This document shows, in pieces, positions 1-24,875 of a DNA stretch of 64,000 nucleotides; the stretch's first letter is position 1; every line of letters starts with the position of its first letter. Made by a program: the position numbers and the translations under genes. A model generated the notes under the pieces. The model was not told the DNA's origin. It saw only the letters and a program-made list of their open reading frames with translations, and did no database searches. Origin of the DNA: Prinia subflava (lineage: Eukaryota; Chordata; Aves; Passeriformes; Cisticolidae); the NCBI RefSeq assembly GCF_021018805.1, contig NC_086258.1, positions 16,640,692-16,704,691 on the forward strand, read 5' to 3'.

Positions 1-724
1 CATCACATTGGTGAAGGGACTGTCACACAGTCTTGTTTGTCCTGGCACGGAATGTAAAAACAATGGCTATGTTTATAGAACATAGCTGATGTTTACATTA
101 AAAGAGCGTGAGAAGGTACGGACTTCTCCTTTAATATGAACGCTCAGCAAAACCGGGAAAAACTTATGGCAACAGGCTAAATGATCCAAAATGGTGAGGA
201 ATTCTCAGTGAGGCTAGAGAAATTCTCCCACCAGTCCTGCCAGGCCTGAATGTCTTTGTGAATCATGAGATTCTAGTGTTCTGCCCACTCTTTCTGGGGT
301 GGCTGCTATGGAGTTCTCATGTGGCCATTACAGAGACCAGACCACAGTTCCACATTTGGTGGGACCAGATGACAAGCTGGGGAGAAATCCAACTCTACTG
401 GGACCATATCTGCTCACTTCTCCCTCAGGAGGGATTTCCAGACCTGCCTTCATACACCATGCACACACCATGTATGGACTAGAGTAAGGACTGGGAATGA
501 CAAAGTCTGGGTCAGGAATGACTGTCCAGAGGGCTCTGACCTGCAGCAGAGTCCATGCTACAAGGAAAAGTGGATGAAAGTCACATCAGCTTTTTTGTCA
601 AAAGCAGGCCAAGACAGATTAACCTGTCATCTTCTTCAGATAAAACTGTCCAGGCAAAGGAGCTGTGGCATTCCTGATCTAGCTGGATCAGAACAGCCAG
701 GATCTGGAAAAAAAACAGCAGGAA
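1..724. other. Intergenic DNA upstream of copy A, nothing recognised
   Basis: No exon, promoter or repeat family is recognised here. The short open frames of 60-75 codons have no myosin-like or other familiar composition and no splice context. The preceding gene of the array, if there is one, lies outside the window. Confidence 0.5.
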
Positions 725-1125
725 AATTGCTGTTAAGGTGGAAAACAGGCAGGCACTGAGCACTGGGAGACAGGGAAAGGAATGCTTCCACCAGACAGCC
801 AAGCTGCCAGCTGATGCCCTTCAGCTAGCAGGGCTGCAGGGGCCTTTGCTGCTCTAAATATTCTGGCAGTGTCTGAGACAACAAGGGAATGACAAACATA
901 TTTAGCAAGTTCCTCTGGCTGACCTGGCTGGGAAGGCACCGAGCTCCCTATTTCTTTTCTGTATTAGCCACATGTGTTTCTTGCTCAGTGCTGACAGGGA
1001 GGAAGCTTGATGGGAAGCAAATAGATCCAATAAAAGGGAGATAAAACACCAGAATGGTGGGCTTGTGATCAAAGTGTCCAGCTCAGTATGTCCTCAAAGA
1101 AATATTGGTAAAATCTTTGGCACAG
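725..1125 (+). repeat. Duplicated 0.4-kb noncoding element, copy 1 (upstream of MYH copy A)
   Basis: About 400 bp here match 29181-29582, upstream of copy B, at high identity by eye, with only small indels and scattered substitutions. The flanking DNA does not match well. A weaker extension is seen at about 1271-1330 (against 29611-29670), and a further short match at about 1375-1415 (against 31978-32025). The block contains a CAGCTG E-box at 808-813 and another E-box near 970. It sits about 5 kb before the A promoter. No equivalent is seen upstream of copy C. It may be a shared muscle enhancer or just a remnant of the segmental duplication; the antisense open frame in it is not convincing as a gene. 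Confidence 0.85.
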
Positions 1126-4100
1126 GGGAGCCCAAACTTTTTATTTGGGACATTCCCCAGGCCCATATGAAGAGAACAGGCTGTCAAAGGGCAAACCACA
1201 GAAAAGTTTTCTTTCCTGAGTGAAATGAGGATGTGTTTGCACATGGACCTCACCCTCAGGTGGCAGTGCAGGTAGCAGGAGAGGTGGGAGGGCATTTGGT
1301 TCAAGGTAGTAGAAGGTGTGCAGACACTGCTGCCACACAGCCTCAGACACCATCGAGGCTGAGCCACTGCCAGGACAATGCTCTGGGCTGGCCTTTGGGT
1401 CCTGAGAGGTCTGTCCCACCTAAAAGCAAGTGGGTGGCTCACTAGTGCCCCTTGGGTGCTGCTTGAGGCCAAGGGAGGAGGAGGAGTTCTGGAGGAAGAA
1501 CATCAGGCTGGCACATTTTGGAGACGGAAGAAGATGAGTGACTGGGACTGGTGGCAGCCCTGAAACACCATCAGCTGCCTTTGGGGTTTTTGAGAGGCCA
1601 GCAAAGTGCCATATCAGGAAAAGGAGAAAATAGTGTGGCCTAAATGTGTGGCAGCTGGGCAGACATGGTGACCCTGAGGCACACTGTCTCAGGTCTGGAG
1701 CAGAGCAAAGCTTTGATGTATTGGGTGAGTTGGAGCTCAAGGATATCTTGCCCTTACAGTAGGCTTGGCTGGGATTGTACAGGGTATTTCTGTGTCTTTA
1801 GGGTCTTACCCCATGCCAGTAGTGTGTTAGCTCATGAATTCAGCATTGTCTTGCCTCTTGGTGAAGCCTTACACCACTCCTGGTGACTTCCTTTGATGCA
1901 CTGAACTCTGTAACAGGCACTTTCTATCAGGCTCCCATCCCACCTCAGAATTTATACAGGAGAGTAGTATTTACCCCATTGTCACACAATCTATATGGAT
2001 CCAATATCAAGTTATCATTTCCCCTCTCATTTTAGCCTTCAGTACACACATACTTCAGGAAAGTCAGAATGTTGCTTCTAGGAAGTGATTTGAGCCTTAT
2101 TTATGCCACCATACTTTACAGGCATGGTGATTGCTAACATCCTACTTCCTGGGAAACATAAAAAAATGCCTATTTTCTTACCCCAGAAACTGCAGCCACA
2201 TTAATATCCAATTGACACAGTTTTTCCATGTCCTTATTTCAAGCTGGAGGCAATGTGCCACTGCCTGGGAGTCCGAGTTTCTTAACATTAACTTCTTCCA
2301 GGTTTTTTGCAAATACAACCTCAGTGTTGAATTCTCTCAATCTATTGTGTTTGTATTTATTACAAATTCCATTCATTTTTTGCCGTGAAATAATTTCTAT
2401 TTTTCATCTCATCTGCAGCCTTATTCTCTGTGGGTTTTTCTGTCATTGAGAGGAGGAAGCTAATTTACAGCTCTTCAACAGCAATACCTGCTCTGGGGAT
2501 TTTTTGTTGTTGTTCTTTCTTTTTCTTTTTTTGTTTAATTTATTTTTATTGAAGACATGTCTGTAGGCCTCAGATTTGCATAAACAACTTTGTGAAAAGT
2601 GTTTAAGCAAGAGTAGTGACAATTCCACTCCAAGATCTCCAAGACCTCCACTCCAGGACCTCCAAGGCACTATGGATCTGATCTAATCTCAGCTTCCAGG
2701 GGTGGCTGAAGACCTCCTTGCATACACTGACCCATCACTGTCCCTGCAGTGACAGAGCCTTTTTTAAGTGTTGAGAACCACTGGGGCTTCTGGGAGCTTT
2801 AAAACAATCAAGATGGTGGATATAACCCTATGTCTCCATCTCAGTCAAATCTCTCTGTTCTCTACCATGCTGAAACTGTAGAATTGTGGTTTTCTTTTTC
2901 TCTTCTTCTTTTTTAGTCAGGTCACAGAACAAAAATTTTTCTATGGAATACATTAAGTTTTGCACCAAAGTGATGTGCATGTCCCTCTGGTGTATCTGAT
3001 ACCAGGTAATGGGCAAATTCATAGTATAAAAATTAGGTTTAGATGTAAAATACATCACAGACATTGTCACTGATTCAGAAAATCTCTAAGCAACACATCA
3101 GAGAGGCCGTGGAAGCATTCACAGCAAGATCACTACATGCATGTTATGTTTACATATTCTGACTGGGAACACTCTCTTGGCAAGTGTCAGAGGAAGGAGC
3201 CACAAAGATCTTGATACAGATATTCTTATGTTTATGTATTAAAGAAACTCCCCTGTCCAACAATCCAGGAGCCACTCTCACGGTCACTGTCCCACCACCC
3301 GAGCTGGGACCAAGGCCCCTTCACACTCTCAGTTACCCCAGGTTTCCCATAATTGAGTCTTAGATGTCCAGACCCTTAAAATAATGTAATCATTGTGCAA
3401 TAACCATCTTGAGCTAGTGCCTCCATGGAGGGACCCCAAACAAAGGGTTTGTGAGTTTTTATTCCCTCATAGCCTAAGAATGGAAGAATCTGGGGTCATC
3501 ACCTCCTGCCATGTCTGATTGTCCCTCACCTGGCTGAGCCACAGGTCCCCTGGCCCTTGGTTGTGCACAGGCTCTGCAGTTCACACCTCTTGCCTTGGGC
3601 TCAAGCTCCTGCTCCTCCAGAGCTCAACCTGCAGCTCCACTCCAGCTGCACCCCAAGAAATACCAAATGTATCCCCCAACACATCCCTGTAATACAGACA
3701 ACCACGAGGGCTCAAACGTGCCAAGGAGAGTTTCACAGGGTGAGACACAACCATTCTTGAGACATTTCCACAACTCAGTCTGCTCTGAAATGTGGCCTCT
3801 TGCTTTCAGACTCTTTTCCATAATCAGAGAACATGGCTGAGAAGCAGCTGGATCACAATTGTGGCAGGTGCTGGACTGGCTCTAGGTGACAACTGGCTCT
3901 AGGTGGCCCTGCTCATGGAGAGAAGTTGGACCAGGTTCTGTGATCTTCTTCTCATCAAGAGCCTGTCTTCAGGATGCCTGAATTCCCTTTCCTCCACGGG
4001 GGGGGAATAGCAGAACTCCAGTGTTTTGGCCAAGTTGCATTTCTGTGCAGATCAGGCTCTTTCCATACACATCCTTCATTCTGTCCTGTCTCGTTCAGCT

Positions 4101-4895
4101 GGGCTGTGCTTTGTTTCTGTGTTTTGCTTTTGATTCTTGGTGGAATCCAGCCCTGCAGAGATAGATGGATACAGGAATGGCAGAGAAATAACATTAGACA
4201 GGAACCACTTATTTTTCTTTTTGCTTCAAAATGTGTGTCATTCATTACATATTTTCCATAAGGAAGGGCTGATGCACTATTTAGGCACCCTTTTCCTAGG
4301 TGCATTTTATAGACATGGTAAGTCAGTGCTGCCCCAGCACTATCCCACTGTACTCAATTGAATTCTTCAAGTGTGGAAACAGGAAGAAGCAGTGGTAATT
4401 ACATTTCAATATAGTAACAGTGCAGAGTCCTCTTAAACATTTAATTTAACTCCTTCACTTAACAGAACTGTAAGATGAAAAGAAACATTGCAATTAATGA
4501 ATCAGTTTTAAGTGATAAATGTTACACTTTTTTTTTCCTTTTCCAGTCATTTTAGAAAAAATCCTCTGAATACTTGTCATGTCAATGGATGGTGTGACAA
4601 ATGAACTTGACTTGACCTTTCAACCTCACTGAGCTGTTTAAAGCTGGTGGTGGCAGAGGTTTGTAAAGACTGAAACTTGTGTTGAATCCAAAGAAACACT
4701 TCCTCAAGATGAGGTGTGCTGAAATGGCAAATTTGGTCTGCATGCAGTAGGACATCTCACTTCTCTCCAACACCTCCCTTCCAGGACTCAAGAAAAGTGA
4801 AGAGCAGGGGGAAGAACAGGGAGAACAAAATCTCCTTTTTCCACTCAGTAGACTCACAGTTGTTTTAACAATACCTGAGTTTACTCAAAGGAGAC
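1126..4895. other. Intergenic DNA, nothing recognised
   Basis: Apart from the weak extensions of the duplicated element near 1271-1415, a T-rich stretch at about 2500-2545 and a short CTCCA-rich patch near 2625-2665, no coding exon or known repeat is recognised. Small open frames on both strands lack family resemblance. Confidence 0.5.
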
Positions 4896-5053
4896 TGTGC
4901 TGGTTTTGGTTGAGGTTGAGTTAATTTTCTTCAGAGTGGCTGGTGTGGGTGTGTTTTGGGTTTGTGCTGAACTCAGGGTTAATAATAGAGAGTTGCTGTG
5001 CAGAGCTCACACAGAGACAAGACCTTTTCTGCTTATTTTACTTGCCCACCTTG
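4896..5053 (+). mobile_element. Fragment of an avian ERVL-type LTR (5' part)
   Basis: The segment starts with TGTGCTGGTTTTGG and continues with the characteristic TTAATTTTCTTC, TTTGTGCTGAA and CCTTTTCTGCTT landmarks of the common avian ERVL-family LTR. Only the first 150-160 bp are recognisable; the remainder of the LTR and any internal retroviral sequence are absent here. It is an old, inactive remnant about 1 kb upstream of the copy A promoter. The assignment rests on recalled family sequence, not a search. Confidence 0.7.
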
Positions 5054-5372
5054 AAATCAGGAGTGCCATTTGCTTTCCTGCAGCCTTCAGGTTATGTTAG
5101 TACTATTTGCCATGTTATTTAGAAATGTATTTATTTAGGGAAGAAATAAGGATTTACAAGGAAATAAGTACCACCAAAGTAAAGACTTTATCAATTAATT
5201 TGTTTAAACTATAAATATTATTGTCGGAGAGCTTTTTGGATGCCAAAACCTAAAACTGGTCTTCAATTAATAGTGTCAAAGGAGCAAAAGTCTAGCACTC
5301 TTGAACCCACTCATCCTTCTATGAATCTCTAACCTCAGGATTTCCAGAATATCAGAAAATATGCAAATGAAT

Positions 5373-5438
5373 GTTATTTTATATTTATAGAAAATATTTA
5401 TATATTATATATTTATATAATATTTATATATTTATATC
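5373..5438. repeat. AT-rich low-complexity tract
   Basis: A run of TATTTATATA-like units with almost no G or C, about 0.4 kb before the A promoter. It looks like simple sequence, not a specific element. Confidence 0.8.
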
Positions 5439-5834
5439 CAGTGATAGAATACAACTTAAACAGTACTTAGAATGGTTCAAGGTGGCTATTCTCCCTGAGT
5501 GTGCTATATTATGTTACAACTGACAGAAGTGAAACAGAGTGATATGTAATAATCTGACTAAGGTAAGCAATGCAGACAACAGTGAAATCCACGTATCATA
5601 TCCATCTCTGTAAGTAGAGAGCTCTGTGAAAGGATGACTGTCATCAGACATATGATGTCCTCAGAAAAAGTTGAAGTATGCATCCAAATGTCACTGTGCT
5701 TGCCCAGGGAATGGTTGTCCCTTGCTCCCTTAGCTCAGATTCATGGAGCATCCATGGCCTTACAGTTATTAGTGGTTACCCTCATTCCTCTAGTCATCAT
5801 TAGCTGTATTTCCCTCCTTAGGAATCTTCTCATA

Positions 5835-6029
5835 TTATTTATAGGCGATTTATTCACATAGCTAGGAACAGACCAAAATTTTCTAATTATATCTAGTAAC
5901 ATCACTTTCCAGATTTCAGTTCATTCAGTTTGCCAGACAATGCTTTGCCAGAAACAAGGTTTGCCAAAAATGCTTTGCCCAAAGAAAGAGGAGGCATCTG
6001 CAGCATGCGCTGACCAGACCCTATAAAAG
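5835..6029 (+). promoter_or_regulatory. Promoter of MYH copy A (MEF2-like site, conserved block, TATA box)
   Basis: Three elements occur in the same order as in front of copies B and C. First is TTATTTATAG at 5835-5844, a perfect match to the MEF2 consensus YTAWWWWTAR. Second is an AT-rich TCTAATTATATCT at 5882-5894. Third is a proximal block at 5961-5995 (TGCCAAAAATG, then AAGAAAGAGGAGG) shared by all three copies. A TATA box, TATAAAAG, is at 6022-6029. AT-rich elements and MEF2 sites are established features of fast MYH promoters. Copy A has an extra partial duplication of the TTTGCCA motif at about 5930-5960. The transcription start is expected about 6050. Confidence 0.85.
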
Positions 6030-6049
6030 AGTCCTTGAATCTGGGCTGT

Positions 6050-6073
6050 TCTGCCTGCAGAGGAAACTTCATG
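6050..6073 (+). other. Copy A exon 1 (noncoding, 5' UTR)
   Basis: The start is estimated from the TATA box, so it is approximate. The 3' end is a strong donor: exon ends ATG at 6071-6073 and is followed by GTAAGTG. Spliced to exon 2 (starting CACTGA) this would create a start-stop upstream frame of two codons. Confidence 0.65.
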
Positions 6074-6269
6074 GTAAGTGCACGTCTGTGCTGGCAGAAA
6101 GGGGCAGTGTCCCTGCAGTCCCACTTCAGCCCTGCTGTCCTGATGTTTGGACATGTACCTAGAAGGATTTGACATCTGTATGATAAAGCACGTTGGTATT
6201 TTCACTCTGTGACCTGTCTGTGGAATTCTGTGCAGCAATAATGAGAGATCTGCTGTTTCTGCTTTGCAG

Positions 6270-6316
6270 CACTGATCACCTCCCAGCCTGCAAGGCATCT
6301 TCTCGTAGCAGAAGAG
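6270..6316 (+). other. Copy A exon 2 (noncoding, 5' UTR)
   Basis: The exon lies between a pyrimidine-rich acceptor ending TTTGCAG at 6269 and the donor GTAAGAG at 6317. At 47 nt it is similar to the 37-nt exon 2 of copy B, and it ends in the similar sequence AGAAGAG (B: ACAAGAG). Confidence 0.7.
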
Positions 6317-8265
6317 GTAAGAGCCACATTTGCTTGCATTTAAGGGGCACAAAAAGGTGGAAGATTTCTGCAGAACAGATTTCTTCTTGGTGACAAATTA
6401 CTGCTAAATTTTGTAGGCTGTTGCTGTATGCCCATGTGTTCCTTGCCACTGCTCTGCTGTGACAAATGAAGCATGCTGATGGTTGGGCAGGCTGCTCACA
6501 GCTAGCAAGATTTCCTCAGTGGCTGTGCTTGAAGACACCAGCCACTATGTAATGCCAGGAAATGCTTCTTGGGGATTCCTTGTGTTTAATTATGGAACAG
6601 TGAGGTAAATGATCTGCTCTGGCATGAAGTCCAGACAGACAGAGATAGCCAACAGAACAGAACACTGCAAAACCTTACAGACTTGTAACTTGTAATTATT
6701 ACTGCATATGAAACTGGCTAGTAAATGTTATGAAAATGCTTTCCAAATGGTACTTCAGGGTTATAATATGCATGTATGCCTCCTACTAGTAAACTTGATA
6801 AAAATGCAAAAATAACTATCCAACTAACCAAACAACAAAAAGAGGGAGGTACTGGTCCTCTTCCTCTGAAAGAGGACTGAGTAAAATGGAGAATCTGCAT
6901 GCTACTAGGAGCAGCTGCAAATGTTTGTTAACATTTTTGTTATTTACCTAACTAAAAATTATGACATCTTATCAAGCTGCCTGTTTGTCTAACTTCCTTG
7001 GAATTCTTTCTATTACTGACCACGTGTATCTCTTTGGAAATCCAGTACTGCATTTAGATATGTGTCTTTGATTTATCAATTCTTCAACTGAGGTTTCTAG
7101 CTTTGCCTATAGGTATTTCCACAAACAACGTAAGAAGAAACAGTTGGTTGTACATTATTTTAACCTGATGAATTATTTGTCCTTACACGGCAGTTGCTCA
7201 CATAGTACTTAAATCATTTGGGATGAGAAGCAAACAACTCTAGTGAATGATTCAGAGCATCAGCAAAAGAGTAAAACATTATGCCCTAGATAGTCCTCAG
7301 AACATCTTCTGGACCATTAGCAACACAAATGGTGCATGGGATGCATCCTCAGGAACTGTAGATGACAACAAACAGCGATCTGAAATTATGCTACAGAGCA
7401 ATGTTACCTTGGAGAGGATCTTCATAGGACTTCATCCCAAAGCTGATAAAAATGTCACAAATTTTAGAAAAGGCAATGTAAAATCCTGCATGTGAGAAAG
7501 AATATTCCCATGCAACAGAGTGGTATTTCATTTTGGCTGGAAAGCAACTTTGCAGAAAAGGGTAATGAATTCTGGTGCAAGTGTCACAGTGTGCATTTGG
7601 GAAAAGGAAGGTCAGCAGCACATTGTCAGACACTCATAACAGCATGGGCAGCAGGTAAAGACAAGTGATTCTTTCCCTGTATTCAGCTCCCATATCTGCA
7701 GCACCATGTGCAGTTTGGCGCTTTCTGGTGACCAGACAGTGACATTCTGGAATTAATCCAGTGGAGATATTCCAAGATAAGCAGGAGAAAATTATGTATA
7801 AGAAGAGCCTGCAATGGTGAGGTTTATCCACACTGGGCATGAAATTAAAAAGTGGATATCTTAGTGTTATCTGCAACAAAAAGATGGTTATACCATAGAA
7901 AGAGTCAGACTCTTCTCAAATGGGCAGAGTGAAAGGCTGAGGGATAAAAACCACAGGTTTCAGCCACATAAATTTTGATTAGGCAATAAATAAGGGAAAT
8001 AATCACCATCAGGATCATCAGACATTAAACTGGGATGCAAGGGGACTGATAAATATCCATTCTTGGGCGTAATAAAAACTCCACTGGAAAAAGCTGTGAG
8101 AAACTGCATCCAACATTTGTCCTGGTTGCACAGAAAGGTGAACCAAAGAACTACTCAAGATTCTTCGCAAATCACACTTCCTATTACGCTGTTAGGATCT
8201 ATCCATAAAGAGTGTGACAACAAAAAGCATTGGCTCATTTGGGTAACAAATCTGCTCTTCCACAG
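6317..8265 (+). other. Copy A intron 2 (within the 5' UTR)
   Basis: About 1.95 kb between noncoding exon 2 and the exon carrying the start codon. No repeat family, exon or RNA gene is recognised. It is about twice as long as intron 2 of copy B (0.9 kb). The acceptor is taken as TCTTCCACAG at 8256-8265, giving 39 nt of leader before the ATG, comparable with 34 nt in B and 37 nt in C. Confidence 0.6.
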
Positions 8266-8304
8266 TGTTCTCTGCTCTGGCAAGCCCCCCCATAGAGTGC
8301 AGCC

Positions 8305-22054
<13,750 letters not shown>

Positions 22055-22384
22055 AAATGTCCTGAGGCAGCAAAGTGACCTGAGGGTGGCACAAAATGTG
22101 AGCCCTCTGTCACTTCTACAACTAAGCTTTATAAATTTGTCAGTGTCTTAAGACTAAAGACTGTAGATTCCTTTGCATAAAAAGCAGTAGTTACATTTTA
22201 GTTCTGCAGTTATTTAAGTTTGTTTGTGTTCAAATAATTAGTATTCAGGAGTAACTCCTGAATTTTCTGGAGTAAGATTCAGAAGCTCCAGTACTCCGAC
22301 TATAGTCAGAGTAATAGGCATGAGAGTGTTTCCCAGCAATGGAATTGTGATTTAAAGTTAGAAAAGAACCAAATATTAAATAAA
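22055..22384 (+). terminator. Copy A 3' UTR and poly(A) signal region
   Basis: The 3' UTR aligns with that of copy B. At the position of the canonical AATAAA of B, copy A has ACTAAA (22153-22158), a known weak variant. A canonical AATAAA occurs later at 22379-22384. Either could be used, so the A transcript may have a longer or alternative 3' end. Confidence 0.6.
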
Positions 22385-24379
22385 TAATGTTCTTTAGGAA
22401 GAGAAATTGTTGTTCTATGTTTTACAAGTAGTTTACAAGCATACATGGCAAAGGGAATCGTTTTTGTTTTCTAACACTGGAATTGGGAGCAACCCTGGTA
22501 ACACGACACCATAATGAAATCTCCAATTCTGACACCCTGAGAATATAGATAAGCACTAAACATGGTGTTTCCACATTGCCAAGCAGTGCTTCCTGAATTC
22601 CTTTTGCAGCAATGCACGAGCTTTGTTGTATAAGGGAACAGAAAACTGGATGGAAAAAGAGTAGCTGATAGACCCTGACCTTTTTTTTCATCCCACATGG
22701 GGTAACATTACAGAATATAATGCATGAGCAGGACAAAAATGAGGAAAAGATGACCATGAGGAAGAGCAAGGCAGCAAGGATGTTTCCCTCTCTCAGCCAT
22801 TCTCATCAGTGCCCCAGGGGGGGCTGTGCACACTGAGCAGGTGGGGAGTCAGGAGAGCACAGGTACCTCCCCCCTGAAGCAGAGAGATCACAGTGACATT
22901 CACACAGGAGCTGCCTTTGTCTGCAATAGGTGTTCAGAGGCACCCTGCACAGCAAGCAGCAGTGCAGCTTCACATAACCATTCACTAGACCCGGGCACTA
23001 CATTTTCTACAAGATTCTACAAGCAGATATTGGGAATGGTAAATGAGACTTGGCTTTGACTACAGGGACGCTTACAGGTCCTTCAAGGTTCCTGGCTATT
23101 TCTACACCTCTACATTTACAGGGGGTACTTCAGAGAGCTGTGAAATGGCTGGGAAAGAGAGCTGGAGATACTGCACAGCCTTTCGCAGTGACCATAGCAG
23201 TCTGTGTTTGCAGTAACAGCTTTCAGGACTGGGAGGTCCTCCTCCTCCCAAACACACTGAGGTTTACACCCATAGCATCCTCCCATGTTATAACCAAATA
23301 TGGAATAGTTTGCTAGGCAGGAGCTAAATATATTTAAGGAAAAGATGACACCGTGTGTTGACTCCTGTGTCACTGTAAGTGATGCTCCTCAGAGACATCA
23401 TCTCTATGTGTGAATCTGTGAAAACTTCATCAGTGCCAGTGATATCTGGGCAACAAGGAAAAGATACCTTGGGTACCTTTTTAAACCTGCTGACAGACTA
23501 GCAAACATCACAACAGCTCTGGGGACCATATATCAATGCCAAAACCCCCTGTTCCCTTGGGACAATGTTCCAAACACCCTCCAAAATGAACAAGCTGTTC
23601 TGACTGTGAAAGAATCAGGATGCACTTGAAGGACCTGAAACTCTTGGGGCTCCTCTCTCACCTGGAAGAAATTACAGCCTGGGGTAATGAGGATTTGTTA
23701 CTAAATGCTCAGCTGATGAAAGGTGACATTGCAGGTCCTTTCAGAGACACCACCTTGGGCCAGAATTCCAAGTGCACAGGTGGGAGAGGGAGAGAAATCA
23801 CACTCACTGCACTGTGCTGAGCTGCCCTTGCCTCCAGCCATCCTGGAAAGCATGGCTGGAGACTTTTTGGAATCAAAGTGCAATATGAAAGGGATGAGTA
23901 AGGAAAAGCAGTTTCCCCTCACTTTTGATTTGCTGCCTTGGCTGGAGGACAGGAGTCATTTTGCATCAAGACACTATTTCTGGAGTCAGGCTGCCTGTGA
24001 TCTGAAATGTGCTGATGCACAGGTAACTGATCTTGGAAGAAACATGGGCCCATAAAAGGCATAAAGGACCATCTGAAAGAGAAGATTTAAAATAGATGCA
24101 ACTGATGAGCTCCACTAGAGCTGCTGCCCCATGTGGACAGTGGTGTTGTCTGACCTTCAACAGCCTGGGCATGGACAACTGTGTCTGCTGGGCACAAAAA
24201 CATCAACACTTTACAAGGCACTACAACATGGAGAAAGTATTTCTGACCTGAAGACACAGGTTCCTCACAGAGGTTTCTTGCCAACAATTCAGCTTTCCAG
24301 TTCTCCAAGCACTCATTGTCTATGCCCTCAGCCCACAGCAACATTGCCTTGACCAGAAAGGGCTTTCTTCACCAACAGC
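22385..24379. other. A-B spacer, first part, nothing recognised
   Basis: No coding exon, promoter set or named repeat is recognised. Open frames up to 115 codons on both strands have no familiar composition. Confidence 0.5.
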
Positions 24380-24875
24380 AGAAAATAAGGGGCCCAGGGA
24401 GAGAAGGACAGAAAGGAAGAGAGAAGCAAAGGAGGGAGAGGAGAGGAGAGGAGAGGAGAGGAGAGGAGAGGAGAGGAGAGGAGAGGAGAGGAGAGGAGAG
24501 GAGAGGAGAGGAGAGGAGAGGAGAGGAGAGGAGAGGAGAGGAGAGGAGAGGAGAGGAGAGGAGAGGAGAGGAGAGGAGAGGAGAGGAGAGGAGAGGAGAG
24601 GAGAGGAGAGGAGAGGAGAGGAGAGGAGAGGAGAGGAGAGGAGAGGAGAGGAGAGGGTAGATGCTGTGAGAAAAAAATGGAGAAAGACAGTGAAACAGAA
24701 AATTACAAACAAAAGAGACAAAGAGAGGAAGATACTGAGAAAGATGAGAAAGAAAGCAAGACTGAGAAAAAATATTGAGATGGGGAGCAAGAAAATTTGT
24801 GAATAGGAGGGGAGAAAGAGACAGAAAATAGAAGTGGAAGGAAGGAACAAAAAGAAAAAGTAAGAGAGCAAACAA
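24380..24875 (+). repeat. Half-kilobase purine-rich strand surrounding the GAGAG repeat
   Basis: Almost all bases on the + strand are A or G over nearly 0.5 kb: a degenerate GGAGA-like start, the perfect pentamer core, then GAAAGA- and GAGAAA-rich sequence to about 24875. It has strong homopurine/homopyrimidine asymmetry. The long open frames reported on either strand across it are artefacts of a repeat that lacks stop codons. Confidence 0.9.
24436..24655 (+). repeat. Perfect pentanucleotide microsatellite (GAGAG)44
   Basis: 220 bp made of 44 uninterrupted copies of GAGAG (equivalently AGGAG). There is no interruption, which suggests recent expansion and probable length polymorphism. It lies 2.4 kb after the copy A stop codon. 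Confidence 0.97.

Noticed and set aside
733..939. Antisense frame shared by both copies of the 0.4-kb element (also 29075-29392)
   Set aside because: The frame is shared because the DNA is duplicated. It has no splice, promoter or family support, and it differs at its upstream end in the two copies.
6071..6073. ATG in copy A exon 1 as the protein start
   Set aside because: After splicing it meets TGA two codons later. The start at 8305 gives the conserved MYH N-terminus shared with B and C.
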